A DNA stretch of 6,017 nt from Bacillota bacterium (GTDB lineage: Bacteria > Bacillota > Clostridia > Lachnospirales > Lachnospiraceae): NCBI GenBank assembly GCA_009177215.1, contig WFLY01000246.1, positions 3,536 to 9,552 of the forward strand, written 5' to 3'. Shown here piece after piece: positions 5,652-6,017 of the stretch (the stretch's first letter is position 1; every line of letters begins with the position of its first letter). The position numbers and the translations under genes were made by a program. The notes under the pieces are model-generated. The model made no database searches and was not told where the DNA came from. It was given only the letters and a program-made list of their open reading frames with translations.

Positions 5652-6017
5652 ACTTACTGAATTCCTTTCCGCCCAAAGTGAAATGCTCGGGAGAGTTTGC
5701 TTCGTTGTTTTTGGTGGCGGTTTTTCGGTACTGCCCCGGAGTGCAGCCGTTGTGCTGGCGGAACTGACGGCAGAAATGCTCCACATTATTATAGCCGCAG
5801 CTTTCGGCTATTTCCTGTATTGATTTTGCAGTGTATTTCAGTTGATCCTGAGCGCGGCGCAGGCGCCCTTCAATTACGTCGTCCATACAGGAGGAGCCGA
5901 ATAATTTTTTGTAGAGAGTCTGTAAGTGGCTTGTACTCAGATGAAGCTCCTCAGCCATTTGGCTGATATTCCAAGGAAGTTGAGGGTTATTGTATATTTT
6001 TTTATGCAAGTTAATTA
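5641..6017 (-). CDS. AraC/XylS-family transcriptional regulator, C-terminal DNA-binding domain; 5' end outside the window
   Basis: The reverse-strand frame is open from the right edge to TGA at 5641-5643, about 125 codons. It contains the two helix-turn-helix motifs of the AraC domain. The first is WNISQMAEELHLSTSHLQ followed by TLYKKLFG. The second is SIQEIAESCGYNNVEHF followed by FRQHNGCTPGQYRK, matching the family signature (SI-x-EIA near the start, G-x-TP-x-x-YR at the end). A tail of about 24 residues follows. A TTG at 6007-6009 could be read as a start, but the frame stays open beyond it and full-length members are about 270-300 residues, so the N-terminal sensor domain almost certainly lies outside the window. 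Its target and ligand cannot be told. It is convergent with the gltBD unit and its last codons overlap the end of the open frame of the Res remnant. No obvious terminator hairpin follows its stop. Confidence 0.92.
   Translation of the reverse strand, partial: INLHKKIYNNPQLPWNISQMAEELHLSTSHLQTLYKKLFGSSCMDDVIEGRLRRAQDQLKYTAKSIQEIAESCGYNNVEHFCRQFRQHNGCTPGQYRKTATKNNEANSPEHFTLGGKEFSKSTD

Overview
The window holds the 3' two thirds of a glutamate synthase large-subunit gene (gltB), a repeat-rich intergenic block of about 446 bp, the complete small-subunit gene (gltD) with its own intrinsic terminator, an AT-rich stretch with decayed pieces of a type III restriction-modification system, and the 3' end of an AraC-family regulator on the opposite strand that runs off the right edge. 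The GltB and GltD sequences, including an enlarged N-terminal cysteine loop in GltD, and the moderate to low GC look like a member of the Clostridia, most likely Lachnospiraceae or a close relative. This placement is an inference from protein flavour, not from a marker gene.

Layout: 1-3123 (+) gltB, open at the left edge and lacking the N-terminal glutaminase domain. 3124-3569 is non-coding or doubtfully coding. It has a long near-perfect hairpin (3131-3195), then four full copies and one partial copy of a 72-bp tandem repeat (3211 to about 3528). Each full copy carries a 30-nt imperfect palindrome. 3555-3560 is a strong Shine-Dalgarno for gltD (3570-5063, +). 5092-5124 is a rho-independent terminator. 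5203-5651 (+) contains a piece of a type III methyltransferase (Mod) joined almost directly to a frameshifted C-terminal piece of the restriction subunit (Res). 5641-6017 (-) is the C-terminal DNA-binding part of an AraC-type regulator.

How the parts work together: GltB and GltD form NADPH-dependent glutamate synthase (GOGAT), which makes two glutamates from 2-oxoglutarate and glutamine using electrons delivered through GltD. The two genes are normally close together in an operon. Here they are separated by a structured repeat array that, if co-transcribed, would sit in the middle of the gltBD message. No terminator-like U tract follows the hairpin, so read-through is likely. The right end is a scar of a lost defence operon next to an unrelated regulator.

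The most unusual element is the gltB-gltD spacer. Its 72-bp unit is exactly 24 codons long, its consensus has no stop codon in any of the six frames, it forms a hairpin, and its copies are nearly identical. No convincing new multi-gene system is visible.
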